64,000 nt of DNA from CAZJHD01 sp964545855 (lineage in GTDB: Bacteria; Planctomycetota; UBA1135; JACQFD01). The position numbers and the translations under genes were made by a program. Positions 52,177-61,327 of the stretch are shown here, piece by piece. Under the pieces are notes generated by a model. That model was not told where the DNA came from. It did no database searches and was given only the letters and a program-made list of their open reading frames with translations. The stretch covers positions 1 through 64,000 of the forward strand of contig CAZJHD010000017.1 of NCBI GenBank assembly GCA_964545855.1, in the 5' to 3' direction. How positions within the stretch are numbered: position 1 is the first letter of the stretch; each line of letters begins with the position of its first letter.

Positions 52177-55100
52177 CTACTCGATCTCCCGCAGGACCAC
52201 GTTGCGGAAGTGGATCTCCGCGCCCTCGGACTGGAGGCAGATCTTCCCGGCGATCTCCTCGCACCAGCGCGCTTCGTTCTGCAGCACGCCGTTCACGACG
52301 AGGCGCAGGTCGCCGCCGCGGAGCGTGATCTCGTAGCGGTTCCACTCGCCGAGGGGCTTCTCGCTGGAGGGGCGGAGCTTCACGGTGCGGCGGCCCTGGG
52401 TGCGCGCGGGGTCGACGAGCATCGGCACCTCGTCGATGTTCCAGATGTCTCCGGCGTCGGTGTGGTGGAGCTGCGCCTCGATGCTGCGGGGCCACACCTT
52501 GTCGGGGCCCGTCGTGCGCAGCAGCACGCCGGAGTTGCCGGGGCCTTTCGCCGGATCGAAGCGCCACTCGAGGGTGAGCACGAAGTCGCGGAAGTCGCGC
52601 GTGGTGCGGAGGTACCCCGCGGGCTTCCCCTTGCAGACGAGCACGCCGTCGCGGATCGACCAGACGTCGTCGCGCGCCGCCTTCGGGTCCGAGAGATGGT
52701 GCGTCCATCCGTCGAAGCTCTTCCCGTCGAAGAGGACGATCGGCTCGCCCAGCCGGGGCGGCGTCGAGCGGTCCTCCAGCAGGCAGGCGGCGAGGTCGGC
52801 GAGGCTCTGCGCGTCGAGCCCGAGGGCGAGCCCCTCGGGCATCGCCGAGATCGTCTGCTTCACGCGCTCCTCCACCAGCTCGGCGGGGATCGCGTGGCGG
52901 TTCCCCTGGTTGTCCTTGAGCACGAGCGTCGGCCCGTCGGCGAGGAGGAAGCCCGTGAGCGTGCGGCCCCCCTTCGTCGCGACGAGCCACGAGTCGTAGC
53001 CGTGGGCGATGCCGGCGCTGGGATTCAGGATCGCGTCGAGCAGCTCGCGCCGCCCGAGCTTCGCGCCGATCGCCGTGAGGTCGGGACCCACGTCGGTGCC
53101 GCGGCCGTCGAGGACGTGGCACGACGCGCAGGCGGCCTCCTTGGAGACGAAGACCCGGCGCCCGCGCGACGCGTCGCCCGGCATCGCGGCGAGGTCGTCG
53201 AGGGAGGGGAGCGAGGCGCCTCCCTTCGCGCGGCGCGGGAACACGGAGGTGGCGAGGGCGCGCACCGCGAGGTCGGGGTTGCGGGCGATGGCCTCCTCCA
53301 CGGTCGTGCGCAGGTCGTCGGCGAGTGCGTGCTTCTGCGCGAGACGCAGGAGGAAGAGGCCGCCCTCGGCGTCGGCGGCGAGCTTCTCCGCCGCCTCGGC
53401 GCGCGCCGCGCGCGGCGACGACGCGTCGGCGACGGTGCGCTGAAGCGCGAGGATCGCGCTCCGGTCGGCCTCCCGCTCGAGCCACACCTGGAAGTCGACG
53501 GACGTCGTGCGGCCGCCGTTCTGCGCGATGCCTCCGTCGTCGGGCCCGACCCGCGCGCGGAAGCGCGTGGCGCCCTCGGGCACCGCGTAGGCGATCTCCG
53601 AGCGCGCGTGCGTGCCGATGCCGCGGAACTCCTTGCCGCCCACGCGCAGCGCGCCGCCGTTGCAGTTCGTGTCGACGCGCGCCGCGCCCCACTCCGCCGT
53701 CGCGGAGAGCCATGGCGTCGCGGTGGCGGAGACCTCGCTCCCGCCGACGACCCAGCGCGGCTCGACCCAGTCGGCCCAGTCGCAGGAGATGCCGTCGCCC
53801 GCGCCGTCGGCGACGAGCCAGAGGGCCGAGGCGCCGCTCACGTCGACGTCGACCTCGTGGAGACCGGCGCGCACGACGCCCGAGGCGAAGGCACGCCCGG
53901 CGCGGTCGATCCGCGCCTCCGGGAGGTGCGCGGCGAGGCCGAAGGCGCGCCAGTCGTTGGTGCTGCGATGGCGCACCCACCAGGCGGCGAGCGGCCGCAC
54001 GTCGTCGGGTCCGCCCATCGCGAGCGTCAGCATCGAGCCGGCGGCCTCGCGCGTCGGCACGAAGGCGAGCGCGTCCGTCGCGCGGCGGCGTTCGTCGGGG
54101 GAGAGCGCCGGGCTCGCGGCGCGCACGAAGAGCGCCGGCGCCGCCTGCGGCGGATGGAGGCGCCAGGCGAGGGCCGCGAAGCGGGGGCTCCAGGCGAGCG
54201 GGTTCGCGTCGCCGAGGACGGGGAGGAGGAGGTCGTAGACCTCGGCCTCGCGTCCGGTGCAGGCGATGCCGAAGGCCTCGAGCGCGAAACGGTCGGCGGG
54301 GTCGACCGCCTTCGCGAGCGTGACGAGAGCGTCGGAGCCCTGGGCGAGCGGGACGTCGCGCAGGGAGAGGGCGACCTCGCGCTGGACGTCCGGCAGCGGA
54401 ACCGCGGCCGTCGACTTCGCGACGCTCGCGACGAGGGACGGGCCGCCCGAGCGGAGCGCGCGGAGGACGGTGACGATCTCCGCGGTGCGCCGCACCTTCG
54501 TGGACGCCGCGGCCATCATCCCGTCGAGGCCGAGGCGCGACATCGTGAAGAGCGCCCGCGCGCGCAGCCGTGCGTCGTCCGATCCGAGCAGCGGCTCGAG
54601 CTCCTCGATCGATGCCTCTCCGCGCGCGACGAAGGCCTCCGCCGCGAGGTCACGCACGGACACCGCCGGCGACGCCAGCGCGGCGCGACGCCCCTCGGGC
54701 GTCGCGAGGTCCATGCGCGGCGTCGCGGGCCGGTGCCCCGCGGGGGCCACGCGGAAGATGCGCCCGCGGCACTCGCGGTCGCCCGCGAGGTGGCCGCCGA
54801 CGCCCGGGTCCCACCAGTCGGCGACGAAGACGGAGCCGTCGGGCGCCACGGCCACGTCGCTCGGCCGGTACCAGTGCCAGCGGTCGTCGCCGTCGAGCTT
54901 CTTCGCGCCGAGGAAGGTCGACGTGTCGAAGACGATGCCGGCGCCCTGCGGCTTCGGCCGATGGAGGAACACGCGGTTCGCGCCCGCGTCGGCCTCCAGG
55001 ACCGCGCCCGCGAGGCCCGGCAGGAGCGAGCCCTCGTAGACGGCGACGCCCGTTGGCCCGCCGGCGCCCGTGCGCGCGCCGGGGGGCACGACGCCCGGAT

Positions 55101-56049
55101 CGTCCTGGTGCCAGTGCGCCGTCCAGGTCGACTGCCCGGGCCGCCGGTCGGCGCCCCAGAAGCGCGTGCCGTCGGCGGAGAGGTAGCCGTAGTTGCCGCC
55201 CTCCATCACCCAGGCGAGGCGGCAGCCCTGGTTGCCGTCGTCGTCGTTGTCGCTGACGAAGAGGTCGCCGAAGGAGTCGACGGCCACCTCGTAGTCGTTG
55301 CGGAAGTTGTGGGCGAGGACCGTGAGCCCCGTGCCGTCGCGGTTCATGCGCAGCACGAGGCCGCCGACCCACGCGCGCCCGTCGTCGCTCACGAGGCCCG
55401 CGCGGTTGCCGGCGAGCTTCGGCCCGCCGCCGTCGTAGACGCTGCCGCTGCGGAGCGTCCAGCCGGCGCGGTCGGTCACGACGTGCGGGCCCGCGTTGCC
55501 GAGAGCCATGTAGAGACGCCCGTCGGGACCCGGCGTCCAGGAGTGCGCGCCGTGGTCGTGGTCGAAGCCGCCGAAGCCCTCCAGCAACACCTCGCGCCGG
55601 TCGGGCACGTCGTCGCCGTCGTCGTCGGTGTAGCGGAGCACGCGCGGCGAGCAGGAGACGAGCACCTGGTTGCCGAGGACGAGGATCCCGAGCGGAGACA
55701 CGAGATCCTCCTCCTGCACGAACACCTTCGAGGAATCGCAGACGCCGTCGCCGTCCGTGTCCTCCAGGATCACGATGCGGTCACCGCCCGTGCGCTCGTA
55801 GCCGGGGTTGCGCCCCTCCCAGCGCCGGTAATTCACGGCCTCGGCGACCCACACGCGCCCGCGCGCGTCGATGTCGAAGGCGGCCGGGTTGTAGAGCTGC
55901 GGCGTGTCGGCCCAGAGCGTGACCGCGAGGCCGGGCGCGACGTCGAAGCGGGAGGTGAGGTCGGTGCCGAGTTGGGGCGGGGCGTCCTGGGGCGCAGCGA
56001 GCAAGAAGAGTGAGAGAATTGCAGCGGAGGCAGAGAGCAAGCGGAGCAT
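52177..56049 (-). CDS. Giant PVC-type cytochrome: NHL-dehydrogenase/HEAT/NPCBM/CxxCH fused to DUF1080
   Basis: A 1290-residue secreted protein. Signal peptide (AAILSLFLLAAPQ), PVC membrane-bound dehydrogenase N-terminal propeller (about 30-430), HEAT repeats (about 440-700), an NPCBM-like carbohydrate-binding domain around GGKEFRGIGTHARSEIAY, a c-type heme motif CASCH at about residue 975, and a C-terminal DUF1080/3-keto-glycoside hydrolase-like domain (FDGKSFDGWTHHL ... GNSGVLLR, ARWCEEIAGKICLQSEG). It is probably a periplasmic or cell-surface enzyme that oxidises or cleaves sugars using heme electron transfer. The start MLRLLSASAAIL fits a signal peptide; the frame is open further upstream but not signal-like. 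Confidence 0.9.
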   Translation of the reverse strand: MLRLLSASAAILSLFLLAAPQDAPPQLGTDLTSRFDVAPGLAVTLWADTPQLYNPAAFDIDARGRVWVAEAVNYRRWEGRNPGYERTGGDRIVILEDTDGDGVCDSSKVFVQEEDLVSPLGILVLGNQVLVSCSPRVLRYTDDDGDDVPDRREVLLEGFGGFDHDHGAHSWTPGPDGRLYMALGNAGPHVVTDRAGWTLRSGSVYDGGGPKLAGNRAGLVSDDGRAWVGGLVLRMNRDGTGLTVLAHNFRNDYEVAVDSFGDLFVSDNDDDGNQGCRLAWVMEGGNYGYLSADGTRFWGADRRPGQSTWTAHWHQDDPGVVPPGARTGAGGPTGVAVYEGSLLPGLAGAVLEADAGANRVFLHRPKPQGAGIVFDTSTFLGAKKLDGDDRWHWYRPSDVAVAPDGSVFVADWWDPGVGGHLAGDRECRGRIFRVAPAGHRPATPRMDLATPEGRRAALASPAVSVRDLAAEAFVARGEASIEELEPLLGSDDARLRARALFTMSRLGLDGMMAAASTKVRRTAEIVTVLRALRSGGPSLVASVAKSTAAVPLPDVQREVALSLRDVPLAQGSDALVTLAKAVDPADRFALEAFGIACTGREAEVYDLLLPVLGDANPLAWSPRFAALAWRLHPPQAAPALFVRAASPALSPDERRRATDALAFVPTREAAGSMLTLAMGGPDDVRPLAAWWVRHRSTNDWRAFGLAAHLPEARIDRAGRAFASGVVRAGLHEVDVDVSGASALWLVADGAGDGISCDWADWVEPRWVVGGSEVSATATPWLSATAEWGAARVDTNCNGGALRVGGKEFRGIGTHARSEIAYAVPEGATRFRARVGPDDGGIAQNGGRTTSVDFQVWLEREADRSAILALQRTVADASSPRAARAEAAEKLAADAEGGLFLLRLAQKHALADDLRTTVEEAIARNPDLAVRALATSVFPRRAKGGASLPSLDDLAAMPGDASRGRRVFVSKEAACASCHVLDGRGTDVGPDLTAIGAKLGRRELLDAILNPSAGIAHGYDSWLVATKGGRTLTGFLLADGPTLVLKDNQGNRHAIPAELVEERVKQTISAMPEGLALGLDAQSLADLAACLLEDRSTPPRLGEPIVLFDGKSFDGWTHHLSDPKAARDDVWSIRDGVLVCKGKPAGYLRTTRDFRDFVLTLEWRFDPAKGPGNSGVLLRTTGPDKVWPRSIEAQLHHTDAGDIWNIDEVPMLVDPARTQGRRTVKLRPSSEKPLGEWNRYEITLRGGDLRLVVNGVLQNEARWCEEIAGKICLQSEGAEIHFRNVVLREIE

Positions 56050-56120
56050 TGGCGCAGTATGCAGTTCGATCGAGCAGGCGCCGATTCGCGAACACGCAGC
56101 CGTTTGCAGGTCCGCGTGAG

Positions 56121-58607
56121 TCAATCTGTGAGTCCCCGAGAGGGGCGAACGCCGAGGTCGAAAGATCTGTAGCCCGGCGGGGCGGCCATGCGGAGGGCCG
56201 AGCGCACGATGGCGGCGGCGTAGACGAAGCTTCCTCCGCGAATCACGCGGTAGCCGGGGTTCTCGTCGAGGCGCTCGCCGTCGCCGTGTGCCGCCGGCAC
56301 GTTGTAGTGGGCGTGGTTGTCCCGGCACCACTCCCAGACGCTTCCGTGAACGTCGTGGAGACCGAAGGCGTTCTCTCGAAGCGATCCGATGCGCGTTAGC
56401 GAGCCGGGCGCGAGGTTCGCGGCGCCCGCAAGCGAGACTCCGTCCGACCCAGTCCACCAGGGCGTCGACGTCCCAGCGCGCGTGGCGAACTCCCACTGCG
56501 CCTCTGTGGGGAGCACGAGACCGGCACGCGGCAGCCAGCGATGGCAGTCGTCCCAGCTCACGCTCTCCACGGGCAGGGTGCCGGAGTCCGACAGGTTTCG
56601 CTCCCAGATGTCGTTCGCCGCGCCCAGCCGCATCCACTGTCTCTGAGTCATTTCGTACTTCGAGAGGAGGAACGGCGCGAGAGTCAGCTCCGTGACCGGG
56701 GACTCGTCGTCCTGCGCAACAGGGTCAAAGTTCGGCTTCGCCGGGCCTTCCCTCTGAGCGCCCATCCAGAAGGTCCCTCCCGGCAGCAGGACGAGGACGA
56801 CTCCCATCTCCTCCGTCACGACGAGCTTCCCCTCGCCATCGATCTCGGGAGGTGCTCCCGTTTCCAAGTGTGCGAACTCCCAGAGACCCGACCGGGGATC
56901 CCGGTGGATCGGGACGAGGCCGTACTGCGGCACGATCCGCAGGCCTCCGTAGGCGGGACACTGCGCCGGGTCGGCGATCGACTCGATGGCGGCCTTCCAA
57001 TCCGGCGTGAGCGTTGCCGTCGTCTCCCAGAGGTCGAGCTTGCGGCGGATGCGCGCCGTGCGCCCCGACGGCGTGTTCTCGTCCGAGAGGGCGTCCATGC
57101 GCGTCACGACGTCGGCGAGGACGTCGCGCTGCCAGAGCTGCTCGTTCGAGCTCGCCGGGTCCGTTTTCTCCGGTCCCCTGGCAATGCGGGCACTCAGCTC
57201 AACCAGCTTCGCGCGATGGACCTCGCGCTTCACGACGAGCCCCCGCGCATCGGCGAGCGAGCGGTCCAGCTCCTCCCTCGGCGGCTGCGCCTGTTCCAGG
57301 AGCGCGTCCGCGCGTCCCTCGATCTCGGAGAGGAGGCGGGCGTCCGCCATCCGCCGGTAATCGCCGAGAGCGGCGGAGACCTCTCGGGTCCTCGCTTCCT
57401 GGATCGCCAAGGTTCCACCGATGCCGACGATGCCGATCATCGCCGCGGCGAAGCTCGCCCCCATGGTGCCCGGATTGCGCTGCACCCATTTTCGGAGCTC
57501 CGCCACCGCCCCCGTCCGGTGCGCCTTCACGACGCGCCCCTCGAGGTACGCCCGCAGGTCCTCCGCCATGGCCTGCATGTCCGGGTAGCGATGCGCTGCG
57601 TCGCGTGCCATCGCCTTCTCGCAGATCGCCGCCAGCTCGGAAGGGGCGTCGGGAGCGAGCCGGTGCACCGTCGGCGGCGGCCCCTCGCGCACCCAGCGGA
57701 GCACCATGTAGGGGGAGGCCCGCTCGCCGGGCCGGACGTAGGGCATGCCGCCCGTGAGCAGGTGGTAGAGGATCGCGCCGGCGGAGTAGACGTCGGACGC
57801 CGGGCCCAGCTCCGCGACGCGACCCTCGGCCTGCTCCGGCGCCATGTAGGCGGGAGTCCCCACCACGTCGCCGTCCATCGTCACGAGCGGCGAGTCGGGG
57901 TCCGAGTCGGCGGCCTCCCGGCGCTCCGTGCGCACGGCGCTCGCCGTCGACGGAGGCGGCTGCAGTCGGACGTCCTTCGTGTCCTCCTGGCCGAGCACCT
58001 TCGCGAGCCCCCAGTCCATCACGTAGACCTCGCCGAATCGCCCGACCATGACGTTCGCGGGCTTGAGGTCGCGGTGGATCACGCCGCGGCTGTGCGCGAA
58101 GGCCATCGCCTCGCAGATCTTCTGGAGGACACCGAGGGCGCGCGTCTGCGACCAGCCGTCTCTCCCTTCGCGCACGAGGTCGAGGATCGCCTTCAGATCC
58201 TGCCCCTTCACGAGCTTCATCGTGAAGTAGACGCGTCCCTCTGCGTCGAGGCCGAGCTCGTGGACCGGGACGATGCCCGGGTGGTCGAGCTGCCCCGTCA
58301 CCTGCGCTTCCTCCAGGAAGCGCGCGACCTTCTGCGACTCGACGGCCGGCGTGCCGGCGCTCTTGTCGGCGCCGCCCTTCCCGAGGATCACCTTCATCGC
58401 GAGGTGGCGGCGCAGCTCTTCGTCCCAGACGCGCAGGATGGCGCCCATGCCACCCTGCGCCACTTCGCCCCGGATCGTGTAGCGCGCCGCGAAGGACTCG
58501 CGCGCCGAGAGTCGCCGCAGCAGATCGCTGTCGGGTGCCTGCGCCCCGCCGGCGCCGCCGCGCGGCGCATCGCCGTACGCTTCGCTCGGATCGATCGGCT
58601 CGGTCAC
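56121..58607 (-). CDS. Ser/Thr protein kinase fused to an FGE/SUMF1-like domain
   Basis: An 828-residue membrane protein. Kinase domain (residues about 35-350) with GEVAQGGMGAILRVWDEELR, catalytic HRDLKPANVMVG and DWG (MDWGLAKVL), one helix (GASFAAAMIGIVGIGGTLA) around residue 400, a coiled linker, and a formylglycine-generating-enzyme-like domain (GGTFWMGAQREGP, SVSWDDCHRWL, LPTEAQWEFATRAG). Kinase-FGE fusions are typical of Planctomycetes. The extracellular FGE-like domain may be the sensor. GTG start. Confidence 0.9.
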   Translation of the reverse strand: MTEPIDPSEAYGDAPRGGAGGAQAPDSDLLRRLSARESFAARYTIRGEVAQGGMGAILRVWDEELRRHLAMKVILGKGGADKSAGTPAVESQKVARFLEEAQVTGQLDHPGIVPVHELGLDAEGRVYFTMKLVKGQDLKAILDLVREGRDGWSQTRALGVLQKICEAMAFAHSRGVIHRDLKPANVMVGRFGEVYVMDWGLAKVLGQEDTKDVRLQPPPSTASAVRTERREAADSDPDSPLVTMDGDVVGTPAYMAPEQAEGRVAELGPASDVYSAGAILYHLLTGGMPYVRPGERASPYMVLRWVREGPPPTVHRLAPDAPSELAAICEKAMARDAAHRYPDMQAMAEDLRAYLEGRVVKAHRTGAVAELRKWVQRNPGTMGASFAAAMIGIVGIGGTLAIQEARTREVSAALGDYRRMADARLLSEIEGRADALLEQAQPPREELDRSLADARGLVVKREVHRAKLVELSARIARGPEKTDPASSNEQLWQRDVLADVVTRMDALSDENTPSGRTARIRRKLDLWETTATLTPDWKAAIESIADPAQCPAYGGLRIVPQYGLVPIHRDPRSGLWEFAHLETGAPPEIDGEGKLVVTEEMGVVLVLLPGGTFWMGAQREGPAKPNFDPVAQDDESPVTELTLAPFLLSKYEMTQRQWMRLGAANDIWERNLSDSGTLPVESVSWDDCHRWLPRAGLVLPTEAQWEFATRAGTSTPWWTGSDGVSLAGAANLAPGSLTRIGSLRENAFGLHDVHGSVWEWCRDNHAHYNVPAAHGDGERLDENPGYRVIRGGSFVYAAAIVRSALRMAAPPGYRSFDLGVRPSRGLTD

Positions 58608-58650
58608 GCAGGCTCCTCCGCTCGGGAGGGCGGGAGTCTAGCGCGGGGCC

Positions 58651-60087
58651 TCACAGCCCCCCGATCCCGACGACCTTCGTCTCCAGGTACTCCGCGAGGC
58701 CCTCGGCGCCCGACTCCATGCCCTGACCGCTCTGCTTCCATCCGGGGAAGGGCGTCTCGACGCCGTGGGGGAGCCACTCGTTGATGCCCACCATGCCGAA
58801 CTCGAGGCGCTCGGCGACGCGCACCGCCGTGCGCAGATCGTTGGTGAAGGCGTAGGCGGCGAGGCCGTAGGGCGTGCGGTTCGCCAGCGCGATGGCCTCG
58901 TCGGCGTCGCCGAAGGAGGCGACGGGGATCACGGGGCCGAAGGCCTCCTCCTCGAAGAGGCGGTGCTGCGGTCCCGTGTGGTCGACGAGCGTCGGCTCGT
59001 AGAAGAAGCCCTTCCAGTGACCCGGCGGCCGCTTCCCGCCGGCGACGACGCGCGCGCCGGCACCGCGCGCCTCCTCGACCATCGCCTCGAGGCGCTCGCG
59101 CTGTCCGGCGCTCGAGAGCGGGCCCACCTGCGTTCCCTCGGCGGCGCCGGGCCCGACGCGCAGCGCGCGCACGAGCGGCGCCGTCTCCTCGACGAAGGCC
59201 TCGGCGAGGTCGCGGTGCACGAGGAAACGCTGCGGCGCGACGCACACCTGCCCCGCGTTGCGGAACTTCGTCGCGACGGCGCTCCTCGCGACGGCGCGCG
59301 GATCGGCGTCGGGGAAGACGAGCACCGGCGCGTTGCCGCCGAGCTCGAGCGACAGGCGCGTGTGCGTGCGCGAGGCGCCGTCCATGAGGACCCGCCCGAC
59401 GCGCGTGCTGCCGGTGAACGCGATCTTCCGCAGGCGCGGGTCGTCGAGCATCGCCTGCCCCATGGCTTCGGGCTCGCCGTTCACGAGGTTGAACACGCCC
59501 TTCGGGATGCCCGCCTCCACGAGGATCGATGCGATCGCCATCGCCGAGAGCGGCGTGCGCTCCGAGGGCCGGCCCACGACCGTGCAGCCCGCCGCCAGCG
59601 CCGCGGCCCAGGTGCGCGAGGGGTTGTAGGCGGGGAAGTTCCAGGCGGTGATGGTCCCCACCACGCCGATGGGCTGGCGCAGCACGAGGATCCGCCGGTC
59701 GGGCTTGCGCGAGGGGATCGTGCGGCCGTAGGCGCGCTTCCCCTCCTCGGCGAACCACTCGAAGAGATCGGCCGTCACCAGCCACTCGCCCTTCGCCTCG
59801 GCGAGGGGCTTCCCCGCCTCGCGCGTCGTCGTCGCGGCGAGTGTCGTCGCGCGCGCGCGGATCGCCTCGGCCGTGCGCTTCAGGATCGCCGCGCGCTTCC
59901 AGGCCGTCTCGGCGGACCAGGCCGGGAACGCGCGGTGCGCCGCGTCGATGGCGGCGACGCAGTCCTCGCGCCCGCCGAAGGGCACGGTGGTCACCACCTC
60001 CTCCGTGGCCGGGTCGATCACGTCCCAGGTGCGGCCGTTCGCCGCGGAGACCCACGCGCCGTCGATGAGCTGTCGTGTCTCGGTCAT
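58651..60087 (-). CDS. NAD(P)-dependent aldehyde dehydrogenase
   Basis: A 478-residue ALDH. Catalytic Cys in NAGQVCVAPQRFLV, general base Glu in LELGGNAPVLVFP, nucleotide-binding ITAWNFPAYNPSRTW and FTGSTRVGRVL. The closest pattern is succinate-semialdehyde or glycolaldehyde dehydrogenase-like. ATG giving MTETRQLIDGAWV is the natural start. Confidence 0.92.
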   Translation of the reverse strand: MTETRQLIDGAWVSAANGRTWDVIDPATEEVVTTVPFGGREDCVAAIDAAHRAFPAWSAETAWKRAAILKRTAEAIRARATTLAATTTREAGKPLAEAKGEWLVTADLFEWFAEEGKRAYGRTIPSRKPDRRILVLRQPIGVVGTITAWNFPAYNPSRTWAAALAAGCTVVGRPSERTPLSAMAIASILVEAGIPKGVFNLVNGEPEAMGQAMLDDPRLRKIAFTGSTRVGRVLMDGASRTHTRLSLELGGNAPVLVFPDADPRAVARSAVATKFRNAGQVCVAPQRFLVHRDLAEAFVEETAPLVRALRVGPGAAEGTQVGPLSSAGQRERLEAMVEEARGAGARVVAGGKRPPGHWKGFFYEPTLVDHTGPQHRLFEEEAFGPVIPVASFGDADEAIALANRTPYGLAAYAFTNDLRTAVRVAERLEFGMVGINEWLPHGVETPFPGWKQSGQGMESGAEGLAEYLETKVVGIGGL

Positions 60088-60322
60088 GGAGGACTGCCGG
60101 AGTCCGGAGGAGGCGCGAGAGTCTCGGACGAATGCGCCGCCGTGTCGATGAGCGGCTGACTCGGAGCCGGGCACGGCGCGTGCATGGTCGCGCGACGAGC
60201 CTTGAGCCGATTCGCCGTCGAGTGCGGTCGGCACGGGACTCCCGTCCATGCGTTCGGCGGCCCTTCAGGACGCCAATCCCCGACACAACCTCACGGCCCC
60301 ACCAACCAGCGGAGATCGAATC

Positions 60323-61159
60323 ATGCGCGCAACGACGATCGCGAAAGTCCTCTCGCTCCTGTGCCTCGTCACCCTGCTCCCATCGTGCGGAGACAGCGAG
60401 ACGAAGCTCAAGGTCTCGAACGGATTCAACCTCGAGTTCGAGAACAAGTCCGGAGGCGGGGCGTCGGGCGGCGGAGGCGGCTCGTCGTCGCCCGCTTCCG
60501 GGCCGGTCACGATCCAGAACGACACCGGCGCTCCCGCGACAGTGCAGTACACGAACGAGAAGGGGGAGATCAAAGAGGAGACCATTCCGGATGGCGAGAC
60601 GAAGAAGATCCGAGTGAAGTGCGACACGGCGATCCGTCTCGTCGCACCGGCGAGCCAGGCCGAGTCGCAGGACAAGGGCTCGCAGACCGGCGACAGCGCG
60701 GCGGTCTTCGACGGATTCGCGGTTGCGCGGCCCGGTCCTTCCGAGTGGCACGGTGCCGTGCTCTCCGCCATGGGCTCGACTCTCACTGCGAAACGCTATC
60801 GGATCGCGGCCGGGTCTCCCGGAGAGGCGCTGTCGCTGCTCGCGGTGGGAACCAACTCCCCGGAGGTCGAAGACCGCTCGCGCGTGGTCCTGACCTCCTT
60901 CGGCCCGAGCGCGGCTCAGCTCGATCTCGCATTCGCGCCGGAGGAACTCGTGTCCTTCGACGTGGTCGCCGATGGCGTGAAAGTCGCGTCGAGCAGCAGC
61001 GGCATCGGAGGCGCGCAGCTCGTCCGTGGCGCGGACGGACTGGTGCATGCGGACGTCGTGTTTCCGCTCGGCGCGCGCCGCTCCGTTCACGAGATCGTCC
61101 TCGAGAAGCAGGACCCGCAGGGAGCCGTCTCTGTCGATCGCCTGCGTCTCGTCCACTGA
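60323..61159 (+). CDS. Lipoprotein of unknown function
   Basis: A 278-residue protein with signal peptide and lipobox (LLCLVTLLPSCG), a Gly/Ser-rich linker (residues 48-62) and two beta-rich regions (TIQNDTGAPATVQYTNEKGE and the later half). GGAG precedes the ATG. No family recognised; probably an outer-membrane-linked lipoprotein. Confidence 0.72.
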   Translation: MRATTIAKVLSLLCLVTLLPSCGDSETKLKVSNGFNLEFENKSGGGASGGGGGSSSPASGPVTIQNDTGAPATVQYTNEKGEIKEETIPDGETKKIRVKCDTAIRLVAPASQAESQDKGSQTGDSAAVFDGFAVARPGPSEWHGAVLSAMGSTLTAKRYRIAAGSPGEALSLLAVGTNSPEVEDRSRVVLTSFGPSAAQLDLAFAPEELVSFDVVADGVKVASSSSGIGGAQLVRGADGLVHADVVFPLGARRSVHEIVLEKQDPQGAVSVDRLRLVH

Positions 61160-61188
61160 GCCACCCTCCGCTCATCGGTCGCGCCCGT

Positions 61189-61224
61189 GGGGCCCGCGTC
61201 GCTCATTCGAGTTGCGCGGGCCCC
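61189..61224 (+). terminator. Candidate terminator
   Basis: GGGGCCCGCG (61189-61198) and CGCGGGCCCC (61215-61224), a perfect 10-bp stem with a 16-base loop, 30 bases after the lipoprotein stop. Confidence 0.55.
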
Positions 61225-61327
61225 GCCTCTCTTCGAGCCTCTCGCGGCGGTGTGCCCGGAGAACCCAACTCTCGGTGGGACGGGAAGCTCCGAGAGGGTC
61301 GGAGCATTTTCGCTACGCTCCCGCCCC

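Noticed and set aside
52210..56013. A 1267-codon open frame on the plus strand opposite the PVC cytochrome
   Set aside because: Same antisense artefact; low-complexity Arg/Ala/Glu composition and no motif.
55990..56049. GTGAGAGAATTG-like stretch resembling the family 2 element end
   Set aside because: It is the signal-peptide coding region of the PVC cytochrome and the match does not extend to the rest of the arm.
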